NCBI RefSeq assembly: GCF_018398335.1
Contig: NZ_JAHBRX010000001.1
Coordinates: 3,402,001-3,466,000, forward strand
Direction: 5' to 3'
DNA from: Chelatococcus sp. HY11
GTDB taxonomy: Bacteria; Pseudomonadota; Alphaproteobacteria; Rhizobiales; Beijerinckiaceae
Length of the DNA stretch: 64,000 bases
The first letter of the stretch is position 1; every line of letters begins with the position of its first letter. The notes beneath the pieces are model-generated. The model searched no databases. It saw only the letters and a program-made list of their open reading frames with translations, and was not told the origin of the DNA. Made by a program: the position numbers and the translations under genes. This document shows, piece after piece, positions 1-9,935 of the stretch.

Positions 1-2
1 TT

Positions 3-134
3 TTTGCTGGCGAACAGCGCAGGCTCGCGGGCGACATTCGCAAGCATAAGGCGCGATTCTATCGTATTGTGAACGAGATACCGACCCTTCTGATGATCGG
101 GATTGTGATACTGGTTGTCGTCAAACCTTTTTGA
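3..134 (+). CDS. hemJ: Protoporphyrinogen oxidase HemJ, C-terminal end (partial)
   Basis: An open frame enters from the left edge and stops with TGA at 132-134. The 43 visible residues end with NEIPTLLMIGIVILVVVKPF, a hydrophobic last helix that matches the C-terminus of the HemJ/CopD-like membrane protein which oxidises protoporphyrinogen IX to protoporphyrin IX in haem synthesis. Its place directly before rho is the usual alphaproteobacterial order. The start and the heme-binding residues lie outside the window, so the call rests on the tail and the synteny only. Confidence 0.75.
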   Translation, partial: FAGEQRRLAGDIRKHKARFYRIVNEIPTLLMIGIVILVVVKPF

Positions 135-348
135 AGCCTTGACGGTGGGGCTTGAGAGCCACTTCAAAAACGGATATGGAATTCCCATCCTTCCTTGAAA
201 CAGGTTGGCGGATGCCGTGGGTTTCTACCACGCGACGCCTCTTCCGGTAGCTTGTTATTCCTAGCCGCTGCCCTTCTGCCTGTTAGTTCCCCTTCTTACC
301 GTGGCCAGCCTTCCCCAGGCATGCCCCTTACATTTTGAGAGAGTCTCC

Positions 349-1614
349 ATGCGGGAGATCAAGCTTCAGGACCTCAAGTCCAAGACGCCAACCGAGCTTT
401 TGACTTCAGCCGAGGAGCTCGAGGTCGAAAACGCCAGCATCATGCGCAAACAGGAATTGATGTTTGCGATTTTGAAGCAGCTGGCTGCGCGTGAAATCGA
501 AATCATCGGCGAAGGCGTCGTCGAGGTCCTTCAGGACGGATTCGGATTTCTCCGGTCGTCCGATTCCAACTACCTGCCGGGGCCGGACGATATCTACATT
601 TCGCCCTCGCAAATCCGCCGTTTCGGCCTTCGCACCGGTGACACGGTCGAGGGCCCTATCCGTGGTCCGAAGGAAGGCGAGCGCTATTTCGCGCTGCTCA
701 AGGTCAACACGATCAATTTCGAGGATCCGGAGAAGATCCGGCACAAGGTTCACTTCGACAACCTGACGCCGCTCTATCCCGACGAGAGGTTGCGTCTCGA
801 GCTCGAGGATCCGACCAAGAAGGACTACTCGGCCCGGATCATCGACATTGTCTCGCCGATCGGCAAAGGCCAGCGCGCCCTCATCGTGGCGCCGCCGCGT
901 ACCGGCAAGACGGTCCTTCTGCAGAATATCGCCCAGTCGATCACCACGAATCATCCCGAGTGCTACCTCATCGTCCTGCTCATCGACGAGCGGCCTGAGG
1001 AAGTCACCGACATGCAGCGCTCGGTGAAGGGCGAGGTGATTTCCTCCACCTTCGACGAGCCGGCCGCACGCCACGTGCAGGTGGCCGAGATGGTCATCGA
1101 GAAGGCGAAGCGCCTGGTCGAGCATGGCCGTGACGTGGTCATCCTGCTCGATTCCATCACCCGACTCGGTCGCGCCTACAACACGGTCGTGCCGTCTTCA
1201 GGCAAGGTGTTGACCGGCGGTGTGGATGCGAACGCCTTGCAGCGGCCGAAGCGCTTTTTCGGTGCGGCTCGCAATATCGAGGAAGGCGGTTCGCTGACCA
1301 TTATCGCGACCGCGCTGATCGATACCGGCAGCCGCATGGACGAAGTGATCTTCGAGGAGTTCAAGGGCACGGGTAACTCGGAAATCATTCTCGACCGCAA
1401 GGTTTCCGACAAGCGCGTCTTCCCGGCGCTGGACATTACCCGTTCCGGCACGCGCAAGGAGGAACTGCTTACGCCGGCGGACATCCTCAAGAAGACCTAT
1501 GTGCTCCGGCGGATTCTCAATCCGATGGGTACGGTCGATGCCATCGAGTTCCTGCTCGACAAGCTGCGGCAGACCAAGTCCAACGGCGAATTCTTCGATT
1601 CGATGAATACCTGA
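349..1614 (+). CDS. rho: Transcription termination factor Rho
   Basis: Hexameric RNA-dependent ATPase that ends transcription by translocating along nascent RNA. With the ATG at 349 the product is 421 residues, the usual Rho length, beginning [14 protein letters not shown]; the frame remains open upstream to a GTG at 301 but family members start at MREIKL, and a GAGAGAG stretch sits just upstream as ribosome binding site. The RNA-binding cold-shock-like domain (about 45-125, with GFGFLR) precedes the ATPase core: Walker A PPRTGKT near 182-188, Walker B VVILLDS near 263-269, and the Q/R-loop region. About 215 bases of untranslated leader separate it from hemJ, which would fit autogenous control, though no specific element is visible. 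An intrinsic terminator follows. Confidence 0.97.
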   Translation: MREIKLQDLKSKTPTELLTSAEELEVENASIMRKQELMFAILKQLAAREIEIIGEGVVEVLQDGFGFLRSSDSNYLPGPDDIYISPSQIRRFGLRTGDTVEGPIRGPKEGERYFALLKVNTINFEDPEKIRHKVHFDNLTPLYPDERLRLELEDPTKKDYSARIIDIVSPIGKGQRALIVAPPRTGKTVLLQNIAQSITTNHPECYLIVLLIDERPEEVTDMQRSVKGEVISSTFDEPAARHVQVAEMVIEKAKRLVEHGRDVVILLDSITRLGRAYNTVVPSSGKVLTGGVDANALQRPKRFFGAARNIEEGGSLTIIATALIDTGSRMDEVIFEEFKGTGNSEIILDRKVSDKRVFPALDITRSGTRKEELLTPADILKKTYVLRRILNPMGTVDAIEFLLDKLRQTKSNGEFFDSMNT

Positions 1615-1678
1615 GGATCGAAAGGCTGCCGGGGATCAAGGCCGCCGCTTCGATCGGTTGCCCCCGACCCCTCCATTC

Positions 1679-1714
1679 AAAAAAACCGCCGGGGTTTTGC
1701 TCCGGCGGTTTTTT
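1679..1714 (+). terminator. Intrinsic terminator after rho
   Basis: A GC-rich hairpin with arms AACCGCCGG and CCGGCGGTT and a loop of about 9 bases is flanked by an A-run before and a T-run after, so it can work in both directions. It lies 65 bases after the rho stop and isolates rho from the DUF4214 gene. Confidence 0.9.
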
Positions 1715-1860
1715 GTGCCCTGTGCGCTGCCGATCCCACGCTCCGGCCGGCAGCACAAACCCTCTGGCGGAAAGCCGGCTCGACACTTGCGAACTTGCCA
1801 CGGGGGACCTCGGTCTATCCCGGAACGGGGCAAAGGCGCAGTCAAAGCGGGAATTCTGGC

Positions 1861-2796
1861 ATGGTTATCAATTTGACACCGACAAGTGGTGTTTCGTTTC
1901 GGGACTACCTGACGTTGGGGAGTTCCTATTCCGTCGCCTACGGGTATGGCGGCAACGATACGATCGAGAGCACCGCACGGGGGGGTTTCAATCTCGCCAT
2001 GGGCGGCAAGGGCGAGGACGGCTATATCGTAAGCGGTGACATGATCATCTCGGATAGTGGCGGAGATGATTATGTGACGATGCGGGGCATCTCGTGGTCG
2101 TCATCGACGAGCCACATCGCGACGATCGATAATCGCCATCTCGTTCTCTGGGATACCGCCAGTGATACGTCGGTCATCGTTCTCGACTGGCTTGATCCGG
2201 GCCGACAGGTCGAGCTCTACCATTTCAATGACGTCAGTCTGAGCTGGGGCGAAATCGCCTATTACCTGCCCGAAAAAGGAAGCTACATCGGTGACATTCC
2301 CTGGGAAGGATTGGGTGGCCTCGGTCTCAGTGGTTTCCTGTCCAATGATGCCAACGACACCATCAATTTCCATCGCGAGCAGGAAGTCTTCGGTTCCAAC
2401 AAGGCGGATGCCGAAGGCGTCGGACGTCTTTATGAGGCTGGCCTCGGCCGCAAGGCCGATATTGCGGGCCTCAACTTCTGGTATGACCTGCAGGCGAGCG
2501 GCGTCCCGGAGACGGACATCGCGGGCTCGCTTCTGAAAAGCGCCGAATTCACGAAGGCCTACGGAAACGCGTACACCATGACCAACGCTGATTTGGTCGA
2601 GGTGATGTATGAGAACGTACTTGGCCGGGCCAGTGACAGCGCCGGGGCAGCTTTCTGGATCAGCCAGCTGCAGAACGGATTCAGTCGCGAGAACCTTCTT
2701 ATCGCTTTCGCCGATAGTCCCGAGAACGTGAGCCAGAGCGACTATCTGCACTCGCTCGCCTGGAACGCGTCTACCAGTGATTGGTACTTTGCCTGA
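1861..2796 (+). CDS. DUF4214-domain protein, probably secreted
   Basis: A 311-residue protein starting at the ATG at 1861 (the frame is open further upstream but shows no protein-like start; GGGAA lies upstream of this ATG). The first ~70 residues hold glycine/aspartate-rich segments (GYGGNDTIES, GGKGEDGY, SDSGGDDY) reminiscent of RTX-type calcium-binding turns. The C-terminal part carries two copies of the DUF4214 motif, about residues 185-235 (LYEAGLGRKADIAGLNFW) and 243-290 (MYENVLGRASDSAGAAFW). DUF4214 is common in large extracellular or surface proteins of alphaproteobacteria. No classical N-terminal signal peptide is seen, so type I secretion is an inference from the composition. Single-gene unit bounded by terminators on both sides. 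Exact role unknown. Confidence 0.8.
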   Translation: MVINLTPTSGVSFRDYLTLGSSYSVAYGYGGNDTIESTARGGFNLAMGGKGEDGYIVSGDMIISDSGGDDYVTMRGISWSSSTSHIATIDNRHLVLWDTASDTSVIVLDWLDPGRQVELYHFNDVSLSWGEIAYYLPEKGSYIGDIPWEGLGGLGLSGFLSNDANDTINFHREQEVFGSNKADAEGVGRLYEAGLGRKADIAGLNFWYDLQASGVPETDIAGSLLKSAEFTKAYGNAYTMTNADLVEVMYENVLGRASDSAGAAFWISQLQNGFSRENLLIAFADSPENVSQSDYLHSLAWNASTSDWYFA

Positions 2797-2874
2797 GGAT
2801 TTCGCACCGCGCGACTCTCTCGCTGACCGCGTGTCGCGCGGCCGTTGAGCCGGGAAGCCGGCTCCTCCTCACCA

Positions 2875-2905
2875 CCCCGCGACTGCAAATTGCCGCGGGG
2901 TTTTT
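2875..2905 (+). terminator. Intrinsic terminator after the DUF4214 gene
   Basis: Arms CCCCGCG and CGCGGGG with a 12-base loop followed directly by TTTTT. It ends the DUF4214 transcript a few bases before the stop of the convergent DUF255 gene at 2911. Confidence 0.85.
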
Positions 2906-2910
2906 GCAAA

Positions 2911-4908
2911 CTAGTCCGTCTTATCCGAAGATGGGCTTAGCAATTCTACCAGTACGACTGGATCGCTGATCGGTAGGGAACAGGCCTGCCCCCGGCATAT
3001 GAAGGCACTTCCCCGCCCAGCTCTCTCGGATTGCGCCCTCACCGGGTGCCCAGCGGCAAGGGCATGGACATCTCGCAACTCCATGATTGTCCGATTCGGA
3101 TATGGAACGGACCTGGCCGCCGCGAGCAGCGCCTCTCTTTCGGATCCCGCGACGACGATAGCCGCGCCATGGATATGAAAATCCAGGCCGTTCAGGATCG
3201 ACGCGTGATTTAAGGGTGCTACCTTGGCATGGCCAGCGAGCATCGACAGTTCCTCGCCGGCGCCTTCGAAAGGTGCGAGTGCCGCCAGTCTGGCCAAGGC
3301 TTCCGCGTACAGGCCGTTGGCATTCGGCGTCGCTTCATCCATCGTCGGTCGTGGGCGCACGACAAGATCATCAGCGCTGTCGGCAACCAGGAAGAGCAAA
3401 CCCGATTCGTCAGCGTAACGATCTTTTAACGCTGTTCGCCAACGCACGGCATCGTCCAGATAGTGCGGGCCTCCCGTCGCCTCATAAAGCGTTAGAGCCG
3501 CCAGCATCAATGCGGCGTGATCGGTGGCGAAACCGGGGAAAAGCAGACGGCCATCCCGCCAGCTATGGCCCAGAAGACCGTCCCGCACCATCGATTCGTT
3601 TATGAAACGATACGCGCCCTGGGCGGTTTCTATCCAGTCCGGGCGGTCGAGAAGTAATCCCGCGCGGACGAGCCCGACGATCACCAATCCGTTCCAGTCG
3701 GCGAGGATCTTGTCGTCCCGAGCGGGCTGCGGACGTCGGCTTCGATAGTCCAGAACACGCTCCCTGAGACCTTCCAGCTTGGTCATCTGTCGGGGGTCAG
3801 GGACAAAGTCGTTCTGGCGGTTGAGGATGGTATGGCCTTCCCAATTGCCTCCGGGCGTCACGCCGTAGACGGCCTTGAACAGGGCGGCGTCTGACCCCAG
3901 GATCGCATCGATTTCGGGTTCGGTCCAAACATAGGCCTTGCCTTCCTCTCCCTCCGAATCCGCATCGAGGCTTGCCGCGAAGGCACCGCCTGGCATGCGC
4001 ATCTCACGCTCAAGCCAGCTGACGATGCCCTCGGCCGCCTCCTTGAAGACGGTATGACCCGTCTGGGAGGCTGCTAGGGCGAAGAGAGGCAGCAGCTGGG
4101 CATTGTCGTAGAGCATCTTCTCGAAATGCGGCACGAGCCATCGATCATCGACAGAGTAGCGCGCGAAGCCGCCGCCGAGGTGATCATGGATGCCCCCGCG
4201 AGCCATCTGTTCCAGCGAGAACTGAAACAAGGCTTCCGCTTCCGCATCGCCTTGCGCTTGAGACCAGCGCCACAGGAATTCGAGAAGCATGGGGTTGGGA
4301 AACTTCGGGGCGCCTTTCAAGCCGCCGCTGACCGGATCGAAAGCGCGCTTGAGTGCCGACCCCACCTCTCCGAGCCACTGCCCACCAAAGGAGGCGTCGG
4401 GGCTCGCGGCGACCGTCGCGCGCAAATTCTGCAACAGGGCATTCCGGTTATGGGCGATCCGTACCGGCTCCTCCCGGACAAGCCGGGCTACCTCTTTGAG
4501 AACGGACACAAACGCGGGGCGCCCGAACTGGGCTGTCTTTGGGAAGTAGGTCCCGCCCCAGAATGGCTCAGCCTCGGGCGTTAGGAACATGGTGAGCGGC
4601 CAGCCCCCCTGTTCTCCCAACATGTGAAGGGCCTGCATATAGATCTGGTCGACGTCCGGACGCTCCTCGCGATCCACCTTGATATTGACGAAGAGTTCGT
4701 TCATCACGGCGGCGGTCGCCGCGTCTTCGAAGCTCTCGTGCGCCATGACGTGGCACCAGTGGCAAGCCGCGTATCCGACCGACAGCAGAATCGGCTTGCC
4801 CAGACGCCTCGCTTCGGCAAGCGCTTGCGATCCCCAAGGCCACCAATCGACGGGGTTGTCACTATGCTGCAGGAGATAGGGACTTGTCTGGTCACCCAGG
4901 CGGTTCAT
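2911..4908 (-). CDS. DUF255 thioredoxin-domain protein (YyaL/SPATA20 family)
   Basis: A 665-residue protein of the full usual length for the YyaL/SPATA20 family. The N-terminal ~165 residues form a thioredoxin-like domain typical of DUF255: [14 protein letters not shown], then a CxxC in [16 protein letters not shown] (near residues 49-52) and [16 protein letters not shown]-like sequence with [10 protein letters not shown]. The remaining ~500 residues match the (alpha/alpha)6-barrel seen in N-acylglucosamine 2-epimerase-like proteins. The biochemical role is not established in the family; a redox or sugar-related activity is only inferred. It is convergent with the DUF4214 gene and divergent from mnmE, with about 95 bases between the starts. 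Confidence 0.9.
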   Translation of the reverse strand: MNRLGDQTSPYLLQHSDNPVDWWPWGSQALAEARRLGKPILLSVGYAACHWCHVMAHESFEDAATAAVMNELFVNIKVDREERPDVDQIYMQALHMLGEQGGWPLTMFLTPEAEPFWGGTYFPKTAQFGRPAFVSVLKEVARLVREEPVRIAHNRNALLQNLRATVAASPDASFGGQWLGEVGSALKRAFDPVSGGLKGAPKFPNPMLLEFLWRWSQAQGDAEAEALFQFSLEQMARGGIHDHLGGGFARYSVDDRWLVPHFEKMLYDNAQLLPLFALAASQTGHTVFKEAAEGIVSWLEREMRMPGGAFAASLDADSEGEEGKAYVWTEPEIDAILGSDAALFKAVYGVTPGGNWEGHTILNRQNDFVPDPRQMTKLEGLRERVLDYRSRRPQPARDDKILADWNGLVIVGLVRAGLLLDRPDWIETAQGAYRFINESMVRDGLLGHSWRDGRLLFPGFATDHAALMLAALTLYEATGGPHYLDDAVRWRTALKDRYADESGLLFLVADSADDLVVRPRPTMDEATPNANGLYAEALARLAALAPFEGAGEELSMLAGHAKVAPLNHASILNGLDFHIHGAAIVVAGSEREALLAAARSVPYPNRTIMELRDVHALAAGHPVRAQSERAGRGSAFICRGQACSLPISDPVVLVELLSPSSDKTD

Positions 4909-5005
4909 ATCAACGCTCCGTCCTCACTCGGTGTCATTGTCGCATGATTTGCCGATCAAACTAGGCCTCGCCGTCGTAATCCTGAAGGGCTGACTTCGTT
5001 CCGTG

Positions 5006-6346
5006 ATGACCAATATGGCTCCGACCCATCATGAAAACGCCGGGGGGCGGGAAACGATCGTTGCGCTCGCGACCGGGCAGGTTCGTTCCGCCGTGGCGAT
5101 CCTGCGCTTGTCGGGCCCCGGAAGCCGATTCGCTCTCGAAACGATCGCCGGTGGCTGCCCAGATCCCCGCCGGGCTTCCCTTCGCTCGCTGCGCGCGCCA
5201 GGGACCGGCGAGGTTCTCGATCACGCGCTTGTCTTCTGGTTCCCAGGGCCCGCGAGTTTCAGCGGCGAAGACATGGCGGAGTTTCACCTCCACGGCGGTA
5301 CGGCGGTCATCAAGGCCGTCATGGCAGCCCTGCTGGACATACCGCGTTGTCGGCTCGCCGAGCCGGGCGAGTTCTCGCGCCGCGCCTTTCTCGCCGGGCG
5401 TCTCGATCTGAGCGAGGCGGAGGGCATCGCGGATCTTGTGGACGCGGAGACTGAGTTGCAGCGTCGGCAGGCCTTGCGTCAAATGGACGGTGCCCTTTCC
5501 GCCGTCACAATGGGCTGGCGGGACCGGTTAGCGGACTGCCTGGCCGAGGTCGAGGCTGAACTTGATTTCTCGGACGAAGGGGATGTGCCCGACAATTTGG
5601 TTGACGGGGTAGGGCCACGTGTGGCGCAGGTTCGTGCAGAGATCGCCGCGGCGATCTCGGATGGCCGTCGGGGCGAACGGCTGCGTGAGGGCTTCACCGT
5701 GGTCATCGCGGGCGCACCGAACGCCGGCAAGTCCACGTTGTTCAATCGTCTGCTTCAGAGAGAGGCGGCGATCGTTACCCCTGTTCCGGGTACGACCAGG
5801 GATGTATTGGAAGCAGCGCTCGATATCGATGGGCTGCCCGTAATGCTCGTCGACACGGCTGGGCTCCGCTCAACCGAGGACCTGATTGAGACGGAGGGGA
5901 TTCGACGGGCCCTCGTCCGCGCCGAGCGGGCTGACCTGGTGCTTGCGCTCGAGGCCCTCGATTCGCCCCCGCAACCATCCGAATGGCAAGCGCCTACGTT
6001 ACGGGTATGGACGAAACGTGATCTGCGGGAAGCGCCGGTCGGCTTTGATGGCCTTGCGATTTCATCGACAAGAGATCAAGGGATCGCACAGTTGTTGCAC
6101 GTGATCGCTGATCGTGCGCGCGAGGCGCTGGGAAACGGCTCAGCGCTTGTGACCCGTGAACGCCATCGTAATGCGCTCACAGCCGCGCTCTCGGCTCTCG
6201 AAAGAGGTTTGGAGCCCGCCAAACCACCCGAGCTTTTCGCGGAAGACTTGCGGCTTGCTCTACGCGGCCTTGGTCGCGTAACAGGGCATGTCGGGGTGGA
6301 GGAGATTCTCGACCGAGTCTTTTCGTCATTCTGCATCGGGAAGTAG
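5006..6346 (+). CDS. mnmE: tRNA uridine-5-carboxymethylaminomethyl modification GTPase MnmE
   Basis: With MnmG it modifies the wobble uridine (position 34) of several tRNAs using methylene-THF, GTP and glycine or ammonium. About 446 residues, normal length. The N-terminal tetrahydrofolate-binding domain begins [21 protein letters not shown]; the inserted G domain has Walker A GAPNAGKS near 236-243, VPGTTRD, DTAG near 283-286 and a degenerate G4 motif TKRD; the C-terminus ends FCIGK with the essential cysteine. Start uncertain among GTG 5003, ATG 5006 and ATG 5015. First gene of a mnmE-mnmG-rsmG-parA-parB run, 80 bases before the mnmG start. Confidence 0.96.
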   Translation: MTNMAPTHHENAGGRETIVALATGQVRSAVAILRLSGPGSRFALETIAGGCPDPRRASLRSLRAPGTGEVLDHALVFWFPGPASFSGEDMAEFHLHGGTAVIKAVMAALLDIPRCRLAEPGEFSRRAFLAGRLDLSEAEGIADLVDAETELQRRQALRQMDGALSAVTMGWRDRLADCLAEVEAELDFSDEGDVPDNLVDGVGPRVAQVRAEIAAAISDGRRGERLREGFTVVIAGAPNAGKSTLFNRLLQREAAIVTPVPGTTRDVLEAALDIDGLPVMLVDTAGLRSTEDLIETEGIRRALVRAERADLVLALEALDSPPQPSEWQAPTLRVWTKRDLREAPVGFDGLAISSTRDQGIAQLLHVIADRAREALGNGSALVTRERHRNALTAALSALERGLEPAKPPELFAEDLRLALRGLGRVTGHVGVEEILDRVFSSFCIGK

Positions 6347-6361
6347 GGCACCGCTTCGCGC

Positions 6362-6377
6362 TGTTTCACGTGAAACG
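6362..6377. promoter_or_regulatory. parS-like centromere site 1
   Basis: TGTTTCACGTGAAACG differs from the bacterial consensus TGTTTCACGTGAAACA only in the last base. It lies in the mnmE-mnmG gap, about 3.5 kb before parB, where ParB binding and CTP-dependent spreading would nucleate the partition complex. Confidence 0.9.
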
Positions 6378-6426
6378 CATTTCGCGTACAAGCGTCATGA
6401 CGCTCTGGGATCGCACGGAGATCCAA

Positions 6427-8295
6427 ATGTTGACCAAGTTTGATGTCGTTGTGGTGGGCGGTGGTCATGCCGGGACTGAGGCTGCGTCCGCCTCCGCGCG
6501 TCTTGGCGCGCGAACCGTTCTGGTCACGCATAGCCAAGCGACCATCGGCGCGATGTCATGCAATCCGGCGATCGGTGGCCTTGGCAAGGGTCATCTCGTG
6601 CGCGAGATCGATGCCCTGGATGGGGTCATGGCTCGCGCGGCCGACGTGGCTGGAATACAGTTCCGGGTTCTCAACCGCCGCAAGGGACCGGCCGTGCGTG
6701 GCCCGCGGGCTCAAGCGGATCGGAAGCTCTATGCCCGCGCCGTGCAGGAAGCCTTGGCAGCGACCCCGAACCTGTCGCTTCTGGAAGCTGAAGTCGATTC
6801 CATTATCTTCTCGGACAATTGCGTGTCCGGCGTGCAACTCGGCGATGGGCGCCGCCTGGCCTGTGGCGCTATCGTTATTACGACTGGCACATTCCTGCGC
6901 GGGTTGATCCATATCGGAGAGTTCAGGCAGGCAGGCGGACGCTATGGGGAGCCACCCGTGAATGGCCTTTCGGCCAGCTTGATGAGCCTCGGGCTTTCGC
7001 TCGGGAGGTTGAAGACAGGGACCCCGGCCCGCCTGGACGGCCGGACGATCGATTGGTCTGCTGTGGAGATGCAGGCCGGCGATGATCCGCCAGAACCTTT
7101 CTCGACGCTGACCAACCGGATCGTAACGCCGCAAATCGCGTGTGGCATTACCCGGACGACCGAGGCGACCCACGCGGTCATCCGGCAAAACATCCACCGG
7201 TCGGCGATGTACTCCGGTTCAATTACCGGTAGAGGCCCCCGTTACTGTCCTTCGGTGGAAGACAAGATTACCCGCTTCGGCGATCGGGATGGCCACCAGA
7301 TCTTTCTGGAGCCGGAAGGGCTGGATGATCCCACAGTCTATCCGAATGGCATTTCTACGTCCCTGCCTGAGGATGTACAGCGTGCCTTCATTGCCACAAT
7401 ACCCGGGTTGGAGAAGGCTACCATTCTCCGGCCTGGCTATGCGATCGAGTATGACTATGTCGATCCGCGCAATCTGAGGGCGACTTTGGAGGTCAAGACC
7501 TGCGGCGGTCTTTTCTTGGCGGGTCAGATCAATGGTACGACCGGCTACGAGGAGGCTGGCGCTCAAGGATTGGTCGCCGGTCTCAACGCCGCGCGCCTCG
7601 CGGGAAAGCAGCCTGGGATCATCTTCGATCGCGCCGAGAGCTATATGGGCGTTATGGTGGATGACCTCGTAACGCAAGGCGTGAGTGAGCCATACCGGAT
7701 GTTCACGTCCCGATCGGAATATCGGTTGTCGCTCCGTTCCGATAATGCGGATGAGCGCCTGACGCCTCGGGGCCTGGCAATCGGCTGCGTCGGAAGCGAA
7801 CGGGCGGAAAGCTTCCGTTTGTCTCAGGAGGCGCTAGCCAACCTTCGTAGTCAGCTAACGTCACTAGCCCTCACGCCCAACGAAGCTGACAAGTTTGGTC
7901 TGTCGCTCAATCGTGACGGGCAGCGGCGCTCGGCCTTCCAGCTGCTCTCTTATCCGGGCATCGATATGCGGAGGCTTGCCGGAATATGGCCCGAACTCGC
8001 ATCGACGCCCGACCGCCTTGCCGCGCGTGTGGAAGCCGACGCGACCTATGCCGTCTATACCGAGCGTCAAGCGGTGGATATCGCTACCTATCGCGCGGAT
8101 GAATCCGTTAAACTTCCTCCCGTTGATTTCCTCACCATGCCTGGGTTGTCCAACGAAATTCGCCAGAAACTTGCGCAGGTACAGCCCGCTACGCTCGGAC
8201 AAGCCGCCCGTATTGAAGGCATGACACCCGCCGCGATGACGATCCTGGCCGCTATCGCCCTGGGGAAGGTGAATCGATTCGCTACCGTTACATAA
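6427..8295 (+). CDS. mnmG: tRNA uridine-5-carboxymethylaminomethyl modification enzyme MnmG
   Basis: FAD-dependent partner of MnmE in wobble-uridine modification. The ATG at 6427 gives 622 residues, close to the usual 620-630, and has GGAG eight bases upstream; the frame stays open to a GTG at 6370 that overlaps the parS site and is unlikely to be used. Features: Rossmann FAD motif [13 protein letters not shown] at the N-terminus, the signature [21 protein letters not shown], the conserved KTGTPARLD, and [16 protein letters not shown] and GYEEAGAQG segments, with a C-terminal MnmE/tRNA-binding helical domain. It is followed after a few bases by a second parS-like site. Confidence 0.97.
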   Translation: MLTKFDVVVVGGGHAGTEAASASARLGARTVLVTHSQATIGAMSCNPAIGGLGKGHLVREIDALDGVMARAADVAGIQFRVLNRRKGPAVRGPRAQADRKLYARAVQEALAATPNLSLLEAEVDSIIFSDNCVSGVQLGDGRRLACGAIVITTGTFLRGLIHIGEFRQAGGRYGEPPVNGLSASLMSLGLSLGRLKTGTPARLDGRTIDWSAVEMQAGDDPPEPFSTLTNRIVTPQIACGITRTTEATHAVIRQNIHRSAMYSGSITGRGPRYCPSVEDKITRFGDRDGHQIFLEPEGLDDPTVYPNGISTSLPEDVQRAFIATIPGLEKATILRPGYAIEYDYVDPRNLRATLEVKTCGGLFLAGQINGTTGYEEAGAQGLVAGLNAARLAGKQPGIIFDRAESYMGVMVDDLVTQGVSEPYRMFTSRSEYRLSLRSDNADERLTPRGLAIGCVGSERAESFRLSQEALANLRSQLTSLALTPNEADKFGLSLNRDGQRRSAFQLLSYPGIDMRRLAGIWPELASTPDRLAARVEADATYAVYTERQAVDIATYRADESVKLPPVDFLTMPGLSNEIRQKLAQVQPATLGQAARIEGMTPAAMTILAAIALGKVNRFATVT

Positions 8296-8301
8296 AGCAG
8301 T

Positions 8302-8317
8302 TGTTTCACATGAAACA
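8302..8317. promoter_or_regulatory. parS-like centromere site 2
   Basis: TGTTTCACATGAAACA matches the parS consensus except for one central base (CA in place of CG on one strand). It sits 6 bases past the mnmG stop, between mnmG and rsmG. Confidence 0.82.
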
Positions 8318-8376
8318 TTCCCGATGCTATAGCTTGATGATCGATTCTTTTCCGCAACGATTCGGCATTTAGGTCC

Positions 8377-9027
8377 ATGGCTTCAGGGGTTCAAAAAGGT
8401 GATTTGGAACAAGCCGGCCTGGCCGATGTTTCACGTGAAACTGTGGCCAAGCTCGATGTATATGTCCGCGAACTTCAGCGCTGGCAGTCCATAAAGAACC
8501 TTGTTGGGCCTGGAACCCTGGAGGACATCTGGGGTCGGCATATCGCTGATTCGGCGCAACTTCTTCGGCTTCGGCCGCAGGCTCGCCGATGGCTCGATCT
8601 CGGATCAGGAGCTGGGTTCCCGGGTCTGGTTATCGCGATCCTCCTCAGTGACACGGCGGGCGCGGAGGTTCATCTCGTTGAGAGTAACAGCCGGAAATGT
8701 GCCTTCTTGCGGGCCGCCGTTCGCGCCACGGGAGCCCCTGCCAAAGTACACGAGGGGCGTATCGAAGATGTCGCGAATCAGTTTGTGGGCGGGATCGATG
8801 TCGTGACCGCGCGGGCGTTGGCGCCGGTTGTCCGGCTCATGCCGATGGTCAAAGATCTGTTGAGAACCGGATCGGTCGGGATATTTCCCAAGGGCCAGGA
8901 TCTGGATGCTGAATTGACCGAGGCCTCTAAATCCTGGAGAATCACTGCCGATATCGCGCCGAGCTTAACGGATCCCGAGGCGGGCATCCTGGTTGTGAGC
9001 GAGGCCTGTGAGCTTGAGCGGGAATAG
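8377..9027 (+). CDS. rsmG: 16S rRNA (guanine527-N7) methyltransferase RsmG
   Basis: Methylates G527 of 16S rRNA with SAM. 216 residues, normal length, from ATG 8377. The N-terminus contains ADVSRETVAKLDVYVRELQRWQ, where the VSRET peptide is encoded by an embedded parS site, followed by NLVGPGTLEDIWGRHIADS, the SAM-binding motif I LDLGSGAGFPGLVIAI (near 72-87) and VTARALAPV. It precedes parA by 8 bases and is probably co-transcribed with it. The parS overlap constrains its N-terminal codons. Confidence 0.95.
   Translation: MASGVQKGDLEQAGLADVSRETVAKLDVYVRELQRWQSIKNLVGPGTLEDIWGRHIADSAQLLRLRPQARRWLDLGSGAGFPGLVIAILLSDTAGAEVHLVESNSRKCAFLRAAVRATGAPAKVHEGRIEDVANQFVGGIDVVTARALAPVVRLMPMVKDLLRTGSVGIFPKGQDLDAELTEASKSWRITADIAPSLTDPEAGILVVSEACELERE
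8427..8442. promoter_or_regulatory. parS-like centromere site 3, inside rsmG
   Basis: TGTTTCACGTGAAACT has the full consensus palindrome core with one terminal mismatch. It is inside the rsmG coding region and encodes the DVSRET peptide, a placement known from other bacteria. It is about 600 bases before parA. Confidence 0.9.
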
Positions 9028-9035
9028 GCGACGTC

Positions 9036-9905
9036 ATGACCGATAGCCATACCATTGAACCGCCGCAGGCCGGACCGATCCAACGGTTGCATTCCCAGGC
9101 GGTGCGTGTTCTTGCTTTGGCCAACCAAAAAGGCGGGGTTGGCAAGACCACGACGGCGATTAATTTAGGAACAGCGCTGGCCGCCATCGGTGAGCGTGTC
9201 TTGATCATCGATCTCGACCCTCAGGGTAATGCGACGACAGGCCTCGGGATTGACCGCCGAAGCCGTCGCATTTCCACCTATGACGTCATGACGGGCGCAG
9301 CCCAACTCGCCGATGCGGTCATCGACACCGCGGTTCCCAATCTGTCTGTGGCGCCTTCAACGCTCGATCTTTTGGGTGTGGAGCTGGAGATCGCCTCGTC
9401 CCGTGATCGGGCGCATCGTTTGGTGCATGCCATTAAAACCGTTTCGGCATTGCCGTCCCAGGATGGCCATACCGGCGGCTTTACCTATGTTCTGATTGAT
9501 TGTCCGCCCTCTCTCAACCTGCTGACAATCAATGCATTGACGGCGGCCGACGCTGTCGTGGTGCCGTTGCAGTGCGAATTCTTTGCTTTGGAGGGGCTCA
9601 GCCAACTCCTGAAGACCGTGGATCAGGTTCGTGCGGCGCTCAATCCGCGGCTCACAATTCATGGGGTCGTATTGACGATGTATGACCCCCGTAACAATCT
9701 CGCCGGTCAAGTTGTGGCGGACGTGCGGCAGTTCATGGGCCAGAAGGTCTATGATACGGTCATACCGCGGAATGTTCGGGTTTCCGAGGCGCCTTCTCAT
9801 GGTAAGCCGGTCTTGCTCTATGATCTCAAATGCGCCGGCGCCCAAGCCTATCTCAAGCTGGCGTCAGAAGTGATTCAGCGCGAGCGTAGCTTGTGCGCAG
9901 CCTGA
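9036..9905 (+). CDS. parA: Chromosome partitioning ATPase ParA
   Basis: Nucleoid-bound ATPase that pulls ParB-parS complexes apart after origin replication. 289 residues with a ~24-residue N-terminal extension before the core. It shows the deviant Walker A KGGVGKTT (residues 32-39) with the signature lysine, the switch region LIIDLDPQGNATTGLG, and LIDCPPSLNLLTINAL (Walker B). The start ATG at 9036 follows rsmG by 8 bases. It forms a pair with parB downstream (gap about 30 bases) and acts on the parS sites upstream. Confidence 0.97.
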   Translation: MTDSHTIEPPQAGPIQRLHSQAVRVLALANQKGGVGKTTTAINLGTALAAIGERVLIIDLDPQGNATTGLGIDRRSRRISTYDVMTGAAQLADAVIDTAVPNLSVAPSTLDLLGVELEIASSRDRAHRLVHAIKTVSALPSQDGHTGGFTYVLIDCPPSLNLLTINALTAADAVVVPLQCEFFALEGLSQLLKTVDQVRAALNPRLTIHGVVLTMYDPRNNLAGQVVADVRQFMGQKVYDTVIPRNVRVSEAPSHGKPVLLYDLKCAGAQAYLKLASEVIQRERSLCAA

Positions 9906-9935
9906 TCGCAGGCCTTGTCGTTCTGGAGACCTCCT

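Noticed and set aside
406-1125. 239-codon minus-strand frame inside rho
   Set aside because: It is antisense to the conserved rho ATPase region and lacks a ribosome site.
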